Positions 45,702-57,172 of a stretch of DNA of 64,000 nt are shown one piece after another. The DNA comes from Hysterangium stoloniferum (taxonomy: Eukaryota > Basidiomycota > Agaricomycetes > Hysterangiales > Hysterangiaceae): assembly GCA_015178975.1 (NCBI GenBank), contig WHVD01000212.1, forward strand, positions 54,970-118,969. Reading direction: 5' to 3'. Position numbers and translations under genes: made by a program. The notes under the pieces were generated by a model, which was not told the DNA's origin, ran no database searches, and saw only the letters and a program-made list of their open reading frames with translations. Every line of letters begins with the position of its first letter. The first letter of the stretch is position 1.

Positions 45702-46343
45702 TGTGAAGAGTCAATTGATTCTGACCGTTCAATATACGAAGTATAGCGTTTATTCAACTACTATTGGCAGGTATTGACCGTTCAGTACAATACCGTAGAT
45801 TACTAGACTGGCAGTGCTAGCAGGGAGACATGCAATGCGTCACAAGAGCAACTGTACAGTTGCTCTTGATGGCTAGAATGAAAAGATGAAAGAGTTGACC
45901 TTCATGGTACAACTCGTAGCTAGAAGTAATATAGCTAATCAACGAGAAGCTGAGTATCTATAGTAAGAGATAGTAGTGTGAGTCGACTATAATGTCGACA
46001 AGCGCAAGGACCTTAGAGTGGAACTCGACCTTTGCGGTTCGAGTCCAAAGTCTGTTAGTATGCGAGAGAACACTACCTTTATAGGTAGTTGAGATGTTAC
46101 CCTTGACACCTCTCACTATTCGACGTCTGGGTCGTTTATGAGGTGGTGTCTGCTGGGTAAAAAGTGTCTATCGTTTGGCGCCGAGGGCGCCCATACGTAT
46201 ACACAAAGCTTCGAACTACAAAATAAGGGTATGCTCGAAATATAGAAAGAATGTAAATGAAGAAAATAAAAAGTAAATAATAAAGTACTATAATCCAACT
46301 ATTATTCCTTAGTCCAATTATGCATATATGCATACCCTTCACA
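45702..46343 (-). repeat. 5' LTR of element H (type B)
   Basis: 642 bp; the PBS on the minus strand (cggtccggcccggatcacca) lies immediately left of it at about 45681-45700. It shows many substitutions relative to 32615-33256. Confidence 0.94.
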
Positions 46344-48206
46344 GGCCCGGTACGACAAGACCTAAGCTTTGCAGCTGCCCGATGCTCTTCCTTTAACTCT
46401 TGTTGGCAAGTCCGGCATTGGGATGGGCATCGACTCATGGTGACCTTGCCTGTTGACCAATCCACCTCTGGGTTATGCCATTGCAGCCAGGTAAATCCAA
46501 GAAGCATCTTGTGGCGACCCAAACTTGTGACTGCAAAGACCACATGCTCATAATGATCTTTATAACGCAGGATGAGGTCAACTACTTCCATGATAGCACC
46601 TGCCTCATTGTGAGTGCCATCAACATTGAGGACTGGAATTGGACGAGTGAGGGAACGAGTGGTGAGGTGCTTCTTTTTAACAAAGTCCCTGTCAATGAAT
46701 AGTCCTGTAGCGCCACAATCTAAAAGAGCACTCAGGGCATGGATCTCCGCAGTGTCTGTTGCCTGAATCTGAATTGACAAGGACAAGGAATTGGTTGAGG
46801 GGGTTGAACATATGATGTAGGTGGATGGCAACCTCTGCTCCCACTTTGGGAGACGGGTGTAGGGTTTTGGGAGATTAGATGTGACTATTGGTTTCACAGT
46901 TTCAGCATGAATAGAAGGAGTGTATTGGGGCTCTATCTTATCTATTGTTACACTGCGAAGTTGGTCATGAATAAGCAACGAGGGCACATCCTTCACTTGT
47001 TGCTGGGGGGAAAACCCTGGTCCACCGACTGTCCCAGTGGGGGTGACTCCTTGTCTATATTGGAAATCTGGCCTGCATCCTCTAATGCCAATATATCTTG
47101 AGTGAATGCCGACAGGTTGTCTGGGTCTTCTGCTAGGAAACGGAGGATTTCTCTTATCTCTGGACAATCGCGTGCCCAATGACCCACCTGTCCACACTTC
47201 CGACAGGTATGAGAGAGATGCGCTGCTGTGCACGACACGCCCGGTCCACTTCCATAGGTATGGTTCCGATTGTGGACCCCTGCTGCGTCGACGGAGCCTG
47301 GAAGGGAAGTCCAGGGGGCGGCCCCGGCAGCGGTGTGTAGTTGACACGAACGGGTGTTGGGGTCGGATGCGAATGCGACCCGGTTGTCGACGAAATGACC
47401 GGCATTCTCGAGGGTAAATTGCAACACTGGAGCAACTGTTGGAATGCGTCGCTGGCCATCTGGGCTTGCGCTGCGATGCACACGGTCTCAAACCATCCGT
47501 CGAGGTCGCTATTGCCTGGGCGACCGACCGTCATGGTCACGACCTGTTGTTCGACGCCGTGGTTTAGACCTGCCCTGAACGCCATGACCGCGGGCGCGCC
47601 AGTGTACTCTGCCTTGCAGGCCATTTCGCAGAAATCGTCGATGTAAAGGTCAATATGCCGGGTGCCTTGAAAATATGCCGTAGAGTTGAGTCGACTGGCG
47701 GCGGCCTCTTGTTCGAATTGCGGGTAGAACTCCGCTTCGAATTGAGTCTGAAAATCACCCCAGTCTGCGAACATAATTCCTTTAGCATGGTGCCTCAGGA
47801 TCGCCTTGCTTGCCCAGGTTGTGGCTCGGCCGGTTTTCATGAAAGTCAGGACCCAAAGAATACGCGTGTCGTCGTCTGGGAAATCTTCAGGGCACAACAT
47901 CATATGGGTGTAGCACGAATGTAGAAAATTGCGGCCACCATCTCTATTGCCATCGAAATCACTCAGTTTCGAGCCTTTCGGATGACGTGTTGTTCGGACT
48001 GATGTTGTGAGAGGTGGGGTGGATGCGGCGACTGGGTTTACAGGATGAGTAGAGGGTGTGGTTGACGAAGAGGGGAGTGTGGAATTCGCGAGATTGCTAA
48101 TGGTGAGTTGGAGTTGCATAATGAGATCTGTAAGAGCTTTGACACTATCCTGAGTGTTCTGTTCCATCCCTTGCAGGCGTTGCTCGAGCTCTGGAGGCAG
48201 AGACAT
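46344..48206 (-). pseudogene. Element G gag and protease
   Basis: The minus-strand frame from MSLPPELEQRLQGMEQNTQD (48206) carries a retrotransposon Gag domain (SKLSDFDGNRDGGRNFLHSC, WASKAILRHHAKGIMFADW). A frameshift near 47460 moves to the frame with zinc knuckle CRKCGQVGHWARDC. A second shift near 47010 precedes the protease ALLDCGATGLFIDRDF, with DCG in place of DTG/DSG, and LGFTWLQWHNPEVDW. The protein ends at RSCRTG where element H starts. RT should follow and is missing. Confidence 0.88.
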
Positions 48207-48319
48207 CCCAAAATACGAGGTGGGGTGATGAGAATATGAGGAGGGGTTGCGAGTTTACTACATCTATTACTCGTAGTAGCAATCACAGCCGGTCCTAGAA
48301 GACTGCGAGACTTTTCTAC

Positions 48320-48651
48320 TGTAAGGGCAACCCTAATAGTGGGTATCACACTAGTAGAGGAAATCCAAAGATATATATAAGTAACTAAATACAAAACAAC
48401 TATCTACTCACCTAGTAGAGGAAATCCAAAGAGAAAAGTCTAAGGAAACTCTACTAGGTGTGACACGTCAGCTATACAGTACGCAGCATATTTTCCCACG
48501 CCATAAGCGCCCTCATACATCAGTTCAATATACCCTATAAAGAATAAGGTGCCCTGTAATGGGAAGGCAATAAAATGGAATAGACAATAGAGCATAATCT
48601 GGGGGGTACTAATCTGTGGAATATAAAGTGTGAATGACTTGTCCCCTTACA
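48320..48651 (-). repeat. 5' LTR of element G
   Basis: 332 bp, one difference from its partner. On its left side, 48207-48319 is the short leader before gag on the minus strand. Confidence 0.96.
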
Positions 48652-49954
48652 GTTGGTACATGATAATCCTTTGGAGGGAGCACACGCCGGAGGTCAGCAG
48701 TTGTTCAACCTAATGAAAGACCGGTTCTTTTGGCCAAAAATGCTGCAAGATTGCGTGTCGTACGCACGTACCTGCGACATCTGCCAAAAGACCAAAATTG
48801 ATCACACCGCTCGTCAAGGAGCCCTCAGACCTGCCGACGTACCTTTTAGGCCTTTCGAAGTAGTTTCTATGGACCTGATCACTGGACTACCTGACTCGGG
48901 AAAGGATTTGTATTCAGCAGTTTTCGTCGCCGTTGATAAATTAACGCGTTTCGCTATTACAATACCTACTTTCTCGAACCTTACGGCTGAAGGATTTGCA
49001 TGAATGTTTGTTAAACAGGTGGCCAGCCCCTTCAGACTACCCTCTCAAATAATATGCGATCGGGACAAGCGATGGACCTGCAGGTTCTGGTGGGAGGTCT
49101 GTAAGATTTATGGTACCACCCTTGCGGTATCTTCTGCCCATCATCCCCAGACGGATGGACAGACGGAGAATATGAATGCGACCATAGAATAAATGCTTCA
49201 AGCCTATTGTGCTTCTGCTAAGGAGAGCTGGTCCCAATGGATTGAGGTGGTAGTCCATGCGTACAACTCAACCGTTCACAGTTCAATGAACTACGCTCCG
49301 GCCTTCATATTAATGGGATACCTCTGGAGAGGGATGTCTCGAGTTCTAGGAGGTGACGAACCCCTAGTTCCTAGAGAACTATCAGACAGCCCTATGGCTG
49401 ACCAATGGATTCTCGAACTAGAAAATCATCAACAGATGGCACGGGATTCAATTGCTCGAGCCCAAGAGATTCAAGCACGAGTGTATAACAAGAAGCAAAG
49501 ACCTGTAGAAGATATCTCTGAGGGAGACTTTGTATTGGTGAACCCCCACTCCCTCGAACTGGTGGAAGTCAAGGGAACGGGGAAGAAACTAATACAAAGA
49601 CGGATTGGACCATTCGAGGTCCTTGAGAAATTGAACTCTCAAGTATTTAGGCTTAAGATTCCCCCGGAGTATCCGATGCATCCAGTCATTAATCGGGATC
49701 ATCTGCGGAAATATCAACCCTCTCCTTCCAACCTAGGTCCAAGACCCCAACTTGAGAACCTAAGAGAGTTGAAATCAGATCATGAAGAATATGAAGTCGA
49801 AGCTATTGTTGGACATAGAAAACAGCGAAATCATCTGCTATTTAGGGTGCACTGGAAAGGTTATGGACCCAAAGAGGATTTGTGGTTAAGCAGCACTAAC
49901 CTCAGAAATGCTCCGGCACTTCTGAGGGCATACAAGGCGCTGTTCAAGATCTAA
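48652..49954 (+). pseudogene. Element B integrase and chromodomain
   Basis: It resumes exactly where 30633 stopped (LVHDNPLEGAHAGGQQLFN). It has the HHCC zinc-binding region (TCDICQKTK), DDE core (SMDLITGLP, IICDRDKRW, HHPQTDGQTENMNATIE), GPFEVLEKLN segment and chromodomain (LLFRVHWKGYGPKEDLWL). Premature stops: TGA at 49001-49003 (H has CAA) and TAA at 49190-49192 (H has CAA). The natural stop is at 49952-49954. Confidence 0.92.
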
Positions 49955-50175
49955 CGGGATATATGCGCTCGAGGAATCATCAATTCTATCATTTATTCCA
50001 TTTCTTTCGTAACTTCCTTTCAGAAATATCTCAGTCATTCAGTGAGCCATCTCATTGGCTTTTATTCTCTTCCATTTTTCTATCCCTTCGGTCGATTGGG
50101 ACAACCACTAATTGGCGGCGGACACATTTACCCAAAACCCAGCCACAATTAATGAATTTTATTTAACGACCAACC

Positions 50176-50210
50176 GAGCGGAGTTTCAATTCAATATATA
50201 TAAAAAAAAA
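50176..50210 (+). promoter_or_regulatory. Putative internal promoter for the third ORF (element B)
   Basis: gagcggagtttcaattcaa followed by tatatataaaaaaaaa, 110 bp upstream of the third ORF start and 220 bp after the integrase stop. The block is conserved in H, F and, with changes, in E. Confidence 0.5.
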
Positions 50211-50314
50211 GTACACGTAAATTTGCATAAATTTTCTTTATCTTTCATACCATGTCCTTCACCTATCTACAGCCCTTCCCTCTATCTTCAACTTCACCAC
50301 TTTATCGTGCTATA

Positions 50315-52441
50315 ATGCTACCTTTCCAACAAAACAAGCAAGTCCTCCCTAAGTTCAAAAAGGTCCCGTGGGCCCCGACAGCCAGTACATCCACGACCGG
50401 CAGGGGATTCATCACCCACATGCCTCGTACAGACAATGTCGAGAGCAATTGGGGTACCCAAGAATCAACCCCCCTGTCGACTTTCTCCTTTGGTGCTGAG
50501 CTGGGGGGAAATACCAGTACGGATTGGAGTAAGCCGTTAGGGCCCTCCGTCAGACCGTCATCAGAGGAAGTCGCTGCTACTATGCGGAGGCAGGAAACAT
50601 TTATGGAAGAACACAACGCAAGGAGGCTCACCCGCAAAAGAGAAAGGCACGCTGAGTATAGAAGTCAACAGGAGGTGAGGGGAGCAAGAGAAGGAGTCCC
50701 CTCCAAGCGACAGCGGTGTGAGGACAGAGCACAATTCGGAAACAGAGCTTCCGCGCCGATCCTTCCCCCCCCCCCCCCGGGAGAGAAATGGGCCGACTTT
50801 GCGGAGACTGATGATAGTGAGGGTGGGACGCCTTGCATTAGGATGACGGGAACCAAGAGCTGGAAGGAGAAGGAGGGTACCATCTTTTATGACTGGGAAC
50901 TACTTCGACGTATTAAGTTGCAACGAATAGTTCTTACCTGAGGGGACGGTCAAACGTTGCCCCGGCGAGAAAAGGGATACTGTAGGGGACCAATTGATTT
51001 TTCCTTGGATGAGGATGAGGAGGAAGACGAGAACAGGAATGGTGCGTACAGCATCCGATATCTAGGAGAGGATTGCCACGAAGGGTTCCTCCTCCCGTCG
51101 AAAGTTCGCTTTGTAACCAGCAACCCCAACCAAAGACAAACACGGAAACCGTCATCCAAAGTATGGAGGGGTCACCGCCCTAGTCAACCGTCACAGGAAC
51201 GCGAACCTTCCACGATTCCAGTCCCACATCTTTCGCCAACATCGAGGCCCCTTCCCATCCTTCACCCAGCACACACTCCCTCAGCCCCGATTCTAACGCC
51301 TCATCTACCTCCCTCCCCAAAAGCTGTACCAGTCCCTACCTCACTTAGGATGTCGAGGCCCCTTCCCATCCTTCACCTGGCACACACTCCCTCAGCCCAA
51401 CGCGAACCCTCCCCAATTCCAGTCCCACACCTTTCACCAACGTCGAGGCCCCTTCCCATCCTCCTTCTGGCACACACTCCCTCAGCCCCGATTCTGGCGC
51501 CTCGTCCCGCTCCCTCCCCGAAAGCTTTACCGGTCCCGACCCCACTTCCGCCGTCACCGGGTATCTCTCCCGACTCTCCGTATTCATATTGCGTGTCCTT
51601 AGGTAGCCCTATCCACGACCTTCCACAAGAGCGAATGGATGTCAATTTGGACCCTCCTACACTGGATGTCATCATTCCCATGACAAGCGGAAAGGCGAAG
51701 GAGATGCAGAAGGCCACCACTCCTCTCCAAGAGCGATCCCCTATTCCCATCCCCAACAGCCCGCTTCCCCCCGCTGAGCCCGTATCCACAACTTTCTGGA
51801 TGCACGTAGCTGTCAGCTACCCTTCCGAACAGTTTCCTGTCAGAAGGGTGCTATCACAGCTAGTGCCGGTACTTCAGCAACCGGTCCTTCATGGGAGCCT
51901 TAAGGGTTGTCGCGGTCTGGCTCCGTTGTCAGAGATAATGGAGGATTTCTATCTCTCCTTCGAGGATCTCGCAGAGGGGAAGAACTTTGCGCGAGCAGCT
52001 CAGGAGATTAAACTCTCTATGTTCCAGCACATCATAGTGGAGCTTCACCATCTGCCCCCAGACTCAGTGAGTGTCCTCTCTATTGCTGGCTTCATAGATT
52101 TACTCAAGGCCCTCGTCCTGACGCCCCCCACAGAGACCACTATGCAGCCACATGTTCCTGCCCTGCTACCCGCGTCTTCGTTTCCCCTCCCCAATGCTCC
52201 TCTTCTCACGTGGATTTCCGCTCCGCTGGTTAGTGTCCACGCAGTCATTCGTTGCAGAGAGAAAGCCTACAGACGATGGGCCGACTCCTTGTACAGGAAT
52301 TTTAGTGATTTGGCTCGGGCGAGAATAGCCGAATCCTTCAGAGTAAAAAGGGAACGATGGGGAAACATCATTTTGGACCTTGGGGGATCCTCACAGGAGG
52401 CTTAGGGCGGCGTCCCAGATGCTCTTTGACACCTTGTATAG
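50315..52441 (+). pseudogene. Third ORF of element B
   Basis: A single frame of 709 codons (MLPFQQNKQVLPKFKKVPWA ...) interrupted only by TGA at 50939-50941 (CGA in F), TAG at 52403-52405 (TGG in F) and TGA near 52426. Order: Ser/Thr-rich N-terminus with KFKKVP motif; basic segment RRLTRKRERHAEYRSQQE; a C14 tract coding prolines (50765-50778); KWADFAETDDSEGGTPCIR; DWELLRRIKLQRIVL; DCHEGFLLPSKVRF; Pro-rich repeats (about 51200-51560); helical C-terminus from FWMHVAVSYPSEQFPVRRV to LGGSSQEA. No transmembrane helix, protease, nuclease or RT motif. Function unknown. Confidence 0.85.
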
Positions 52442-52451
52442 CACATCCCTT

Positions 52452-52466
52452 CGAACTGGGGGGCAC
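52452..52466 (+). promoter_or_regulatory. Polypurine tract before the 3' LTR of B
   Basis: cgaactggggggcac directly precedes the LTR. The same G6 tract precedes the 3' LTRs of A', H, E and F and would prime plus-strand DNA synthesis. Confidence 0.7.
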
Positions 52467-53006
52467 TGTGAAGGGTATGCATATATGCATAATTGGAGTC
52501 TTGTGTATATCTATGGGTGCTCTCGGCGCCAAACGACAGACATCTTTTTACCCAGCAGACACCACCTTGTAAACGACCCAGACGTCGAATAGCGAGAGGT
52601 GTCAAGGGTAACATCTCAGTTACCTATAAAGGTAGCGTTTTCTAGCATACTAACAGACTTTGAACTCGAACCGCGAAGGTTGAGTTTCACTCTAAGGTTT
52701 TTGCGCTCCTCGACACTATAGTCGACTCGTGCTACTATCTCTTACTTTAGATATCCAGCCTCTCGTTGATTATCTATTTTACATATAGCTACGAGTGGTC
52801 CCGTAAGGGTCAACTCTTTCATTCTCTCATTCTAGCCGTCAAGAGCAACTGTATAGTTGCTCTTGTGATGTGTAGCGTGTCTCCTTGCTAGTACTGTCAG
52901 TCTAGCAATCTACGGTATTGTACTGAACGGTCAATACCTGCTAATAGTAGTTGAATAAACACTATACTTCATATATTGAATGGTCAGAATCTATCGACTC
53001 TTCACA
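52467..53006 (+). repeat. 3' LTR of element B, internally deleted
   Basis: 540 bp. After ATGCATAATTGGA it jumps to gtcttgtgtatat, a loss of about 100 bp of the U3 relative to 17996-18627. The remainder closely matches that LTR (for example gacagacatctttttaccc, absent from H LTRs). CTTAG follows. Confidence 0.93.
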
Positions 53007-54047
53007 CTTAGGACCTGACATCCCTACCGACGTCTCCTCCTGCTTGGAGTCGGTATTAACTAAGAATGTCCTAGCCTTCGGAGTAGACAGGCGATTGGGA
53101 CAAGTAGATCTCAAGGTCAATGTCCCGTTGAAAGAGGGCGTGCAACCTATTTCAATGTCAATGTTTCCAACCTCCCCAGCTAATAGGAAAGTCATTGATG
53201 AACAAATGGATACTTGGTTCCAACAGGGAGTAATCGAACCGTCCAAGAGTCCTTGGGGGGCTCCAGCCTTTGTCGTCTATCGCAATGGGAAACCATGAGT
53301 AGTGATCGACTATAGAAAGTTGAACAGCCTAACAGTCCCCGACGAATTTCCACTACCACGCCAGTCGGAAATCATGCAAGCGCTCTCGGGCTCCAACGTC
53401 TTATCTTCCTTCAATGCACTAGCCGGTTTTACCCAACTTGAAATGTTAGAGGAAGACAAGCCAAAGACCGCCTTCAGATCCCATCGAGGACTGTGGCAAT
53501 TCAGGAGAATACCCTTTGGACTTCATAATGGACCTTCTATATTCCAAAGGGTTATGCAAACTGTACTTGCACCTTACTTATGGATATTCTGCCTAGTTTA
53601 TATTGACGACATCGTGATCTTTTCTAAGACATGGGACGATCATCTAGAACATTTAGACCAGGTTTTACAAGCCATAATTGCAGCGGGAATCACTCTCTCG
53701 CCAAAAAAGTGTTACGTGGGGTATAATTCAATTCTACTACTAGGACATAAGATGTCTAGACTCGGCTTTTCGACCCATTAAGAAAAGGTCACCACTATAT
53801 TAGAATTAGCTACCCTTCTAAGATAGCAGATCTTCAACGTTTTCTAGGGATGGTTCTGTACTTCTCTGCTTACATACCATTTTACTCCTGGACGGTTGCT
53901 CCACTTTTCAACCTTTTGAAGAAAGGAGTTCATTGGAATTGGGATTCTGAACACGCCTGAGCTTTTGAGGACATCAAGGTTGTGTTGAGCTCAGCTCCAG
54001 TACTCGGACACCCCGCGAGTGGTATGCCTTATCAGTTATACACAGAC
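53007..54047 (+). pseudogene. Element E reverse transcriptase
   Basis: It continues the protein cut at 17995: LGPDIPTDVSSCLESVLTKN, WGAPAFVVYRNGKP, TGA at 53296-53298 (Arg in H and B), then VIDYRKLNSLTVPDEFPLP. The RT catalytic motif LVYIDDIVIFS is intact (53596-53628). A TAA at 53779-53781 ends the frame at FSTH; a deletion of about one base follows near 53810. The RNase H start MPYQLYTD is split by a solo LTR at 54048. Confidence 0.92.
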
Positions 54048-54689
54048 TGTGAAGAGTCGATAGATTCTGACCGTTCAATATACGAAGTATAGTGTTTATT
54101 CAACTACTATTAGCAGGTATTGACTGTTCAGTACAATACCGTAGATTGCTAGACTGACAGTACTAGCAAGGAGACACACTACGCATCACAAGAGCAACTA
54201 TACAGTTGCTCTTGATGGCTAGAATGAGAGAATGAAAGAGTTGACCCTTACGGTACCACTCGTAGCTAGATGTAAAATAGATAATCAACGAGAGGCTGGA
54301 TATCTAAAGTAAGAGATAGTAGCACGAGTCGACTATAGTGTCGAGGAGTGCAAAAACCTTAGAGTGAAACTCAACCTTTGCGGTTCGAGTTCAAAGTCTG
54401 TTAGTATGCTAGAAAACGCTACCTTTATAGGTAACTGAGACGTTACCCTTGACACCTCTCGCTATTCGACGTCTGGGTCGTTTACAAGGTGGTGTCTGCT
54501 GGGTAAAAAGATGTCTGTCGTTTGGCGCCGAGAGTGCCCATAGGTATACACAAGACTTCAAACTAAGAAACACAGGTATGCTCGAAGGATATAGGGAATT
54601 AAAGAAAAGAAATAGAAACTAGATAATATAGTACTATAATGTGCATATTAATCCACTGTCCAATTATGCATATATGCATACCCTTCACA
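54048..54689 (-). repeat. Solo type B LTR in element E
   Basis: 642 bp, flanked by CAGAC (54043-54047, 54690-54694). It splits the RNase H aspartate motif YTD/TSDFTLGCCL. Confidence 0.96.
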
Positions 54690-56977
54690 CAGACACTTCA
54701 GACTTCACGCTAGGATGTTGTCTCCAACAAATACAGAAAATGACACTTAAAGACCTAAAGGATACGAAAATTTATGCCCAAGCAAGAGCAGCCTTTGATC
54801 AATCATGAGACATGCCCATCTTTGTTACTCGTTATAAAACCAAGGAGCTGGAATTCACCTGGGCGGATTCCTGGGCCGCAGATTTTGACGACACCAGTGT
54901 CACGATCGAACATGTTATTGCCTATTGGAGCCGTACACTCAAGAAAGCAGAATGTAACTATTCAGCCACAGAGCGAGAAGCATTAGCCGCTAAAGAAGGA
55001 TTAGTCCATTTCCAGCCCTTTATCGAAGGAGAACATATCCTTCTGATCACTGACCATGCGGTGTTACAATGGGCCAGATCTTACGAGAATACTAATCGTC
55101 GACTGGCCGCATGGGGGGTGGTATATGCTGCATACCCCAGTCTGGAAATCCTACATAGAGCGGGACGAATACATAGCAATGTTGACCCACTGTCCAGACT
55201 TCCTTGAGTACCCGACTATGCTAGCCCCGTGAGAGACGACCTCTTACCGATCGTAGCGGATTCTCACAACCAGAATGACGATGAGACGTTATGGGAGAAC
55301 AAACCAGCGGAAAAGGCCCTCTTTCTCACTCATCACGAGTTAGTCAAACCAGTCAGAACCATGGAAGAGGTCCCCCAAACGAAATGGGACTTGCACAACC
55401 TCCCTAGAAATGATGAAACCGATGAAGCGAATTTTACTCTCTCGAATCCACAATTGCTTATAGAGATCAATGAAAATTACGCTAAGGAACTTCGCGATGG
55501 ATACCAGAAAGATCCTGCCTTCAGAAATCATTACGCCACCGATCCCATTTCTCCAAACATGGTAACTACTCCTTCGCATTATTTCATCGGCAAGAATAAG
55601 CTATTGTTCTTTCGAGATTCAGACTGGAAAAGTCGAATCTGCATTCCTAGCAGCATGACGACAACCATACTCAAGCTGATACATGATAACCCCTTCAAAG
55701 GAGCTCATGCAGGCGGCCACAGACTCTTTAAGCTGATGAAAGACTGTTTCTTCTGGCCGAGGATGTTGCATGACTGTGTGGCATACGCTCGCAGCTGCGA
55801 CATATGCCAGAAAACTAAAGTCGATCATTCCGCTTGACAAGGAGCTCTTTGACCCACAGATGTACCCCTAAGGCCATTTGAGGTTGTCTCGATGGACCTG
55901 ATTACTGGATTGCCTCCTTCTACAGAGGGTGCTTATTCAGCCATCTTCATCGCCATGGATAAACTCACGCATTTCTTAATTTGTGAACCCACCACTTCAG
56001 ATCTATCTGCAGAAGGATTCGCACGAATCTTCGTGAATAAGGTGGCCGCTCCTTTCGGCCTACCTTCAAGAATAATCTGTGATCGAGACAAGAGGTGGAC
56101 CTGTAGATTCTGGAGAGAGGTCTGTAAGGTATATGGAAGTGCCCTTGCAGTATCCTCGTCCCACCATCCTCAGACCGACAGTCAAATGGAGAATGCCAAT
56201 GCTATCGTGGAGCAAATGCTCAGAGCGTACTGCACCTCTTCAAAGGAGGAATGGTCTAAATGGACTCAAGTAGTGGCTCATACCTACAATTCGACGGTTC
56301 AAAGCTCAACAAGCTATGCACCGGCCTTTTTGCTGATGGGCTACTTACCAAGAGGAATGTCTCGCTGTCTAGGAGGGGACGACTCTGTGGTTCCCAGAGA
56401 ATTATCGGATAGCCCCGTAGCCGACCAATGGATCTTAGAATTGGAAAACCACCGACAAGTGGTGTGGGATTCGATTGCACAAGCACAAGAAACCCAAGCT
56501 CGTAGCTACAATAAGAGACAGAGATTGGTAGAAGATATCTCAGAGGGAGATTATGTTTTGATTAATCCCCATTCTCTTGAGCTCGTCGAAGCCAAGGGAC
56601 CTGGAAGGAAACTTATACAAAGACGGATAGGGCCGTTCGAAGTCTTGGAGAAGATCAATCCTCAAGTCTTCCGACTCCGCATTCCCTCGGAATATCAATT
56701 ACACCCAGTGATTAATCGAGACCATCTTAAAAAGTACCATCTCTCCCCTAAGGAATTCGGGTCCAGGGAGCTACTTGAGAATCCTCGAGAACTCAATCGT
56801 AATGATGAGGAGTACGAAGTAGAAGCTATAGTAGGGCACAAAAAGCATTGAAATTGACTCCTTTTCCAGGTTCGATGGAAAGGATATGGACTGGAGGAGG
56901 ATACCTGGTTAAACGGCAATGACCTTCGTAACGCTCCCGCTCTTCTTAGAGCTTACAAGACTATTTATCGAATCTAA
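54690..56977 (+). pseudogene. Element E RNase H, integrase and chromodomain
   Basis: RNase H: DFTLGCCLQQIQ, RTLKKAECNYSATEREALA, ITDHAVLQWARSYENTNRRL. Integrase: HDNPFKGAHAGGHRLFK..., SCDICQKTK, VSMDLITGLPPS, IICDRDKRW, HHPQTDSQMENANAIVEQ. Here QTDGQTE has become QTDSQME, but the DDE residues remain. GPFEVLEKIN and the chromodomain FQVRWKGYGLEEDTWL follow; stop TAA at 56975-56977. Premature stops at 54806, 55204-55206, 55836-55838 and 56849-56855 mostly match CGA codons in H or B. The protein differs clearly from B and H, marking a separate subfamily. Confidence 0.92.
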
Positions 56978-57072
56978 TGATCATTTTACATTCTTACGAC
57001 AACAACACTGTTTATCTACTTCTAGCTCTACCCCCCACTTTCATCCCCCTCAGCCTTTCACCTCAATAACCA

Positions 57073-57098
57073 AGCGGAGCTTGAAATTAATATAAAAT
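57073..57098 (+). promoter_or_regulatory. Putative internal promoter for the third ORF (element E)
   Basis: agcggagcttgaaattaatataaaa: the same GCGGAG-TT-AA plus TATA layout as in B, H and F although surrounding sequence has diverged. It lies 76 bp upstream of the ATG at 57173. Confidence 0.45.
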
Positions 57099-57172
57099 AC
57101 GTACATTCGCTAAAATAAAATTTTATTCCCCCTATCTCTTCCCTCCACGTCAACCTCTCAAATCAGTACACT

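Larger units (their letters stand above)
32615..46343 (-). mobile_element. Element H: Ty3/gypsy chromovirus inside element G
   Basis: Type B LTRs at 32615-33256 and 45702-46343. The minus strand gives PBS, gag, protease, RT, RNase H, integrase, chromodomain, third ORF, purine tract. Flanks do not match (CTTCT at 32610-32614, GGCCC at 46344-46348), the two LTRs differ at many positions, and G lacks RT exactly here. H therefore looks like a recombinant of two insertions. It hosts a MITE and three solo LTRs. Confidence 0.88.
30634..48651 (-). mobile_element. Element G: a second type of Ty3/gypsy chromovirus, partly deleted
   Basis: 332-bp LTRs (30634-30965, 48320-48651) and the duplication GTTGG (30629-30633, 48652-48656) inside element B integrase. 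On the minus strand: gag with zinc knuckle, protease, then a gap filled by element H, then integrase and chromodomain. RT and RNase H of G are missing. Its proteins are unlike those of B/E/H, so it is a different lineage. Confidence 0.93.
17996..53006 (+). mobile_element. Element B: Ty3/gypsy chromovirus inserted in element E
   Basis: 5' LTR 17996-18627 and 3' LTR 52467-53006 are flanked by CTTAG on both sides. Own sequence: 17996-20881, 26753-30633, 48652-53006, adding to about 11 kb. Gag, protease, RT, RNase H, integrase, chromodomain and third ORF are all present in the standard order. Two elements interrupt it: A' (20882-26752) and G (30634-48651). All genes have at least one stop or frameshift. 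Confidence 0.92.
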
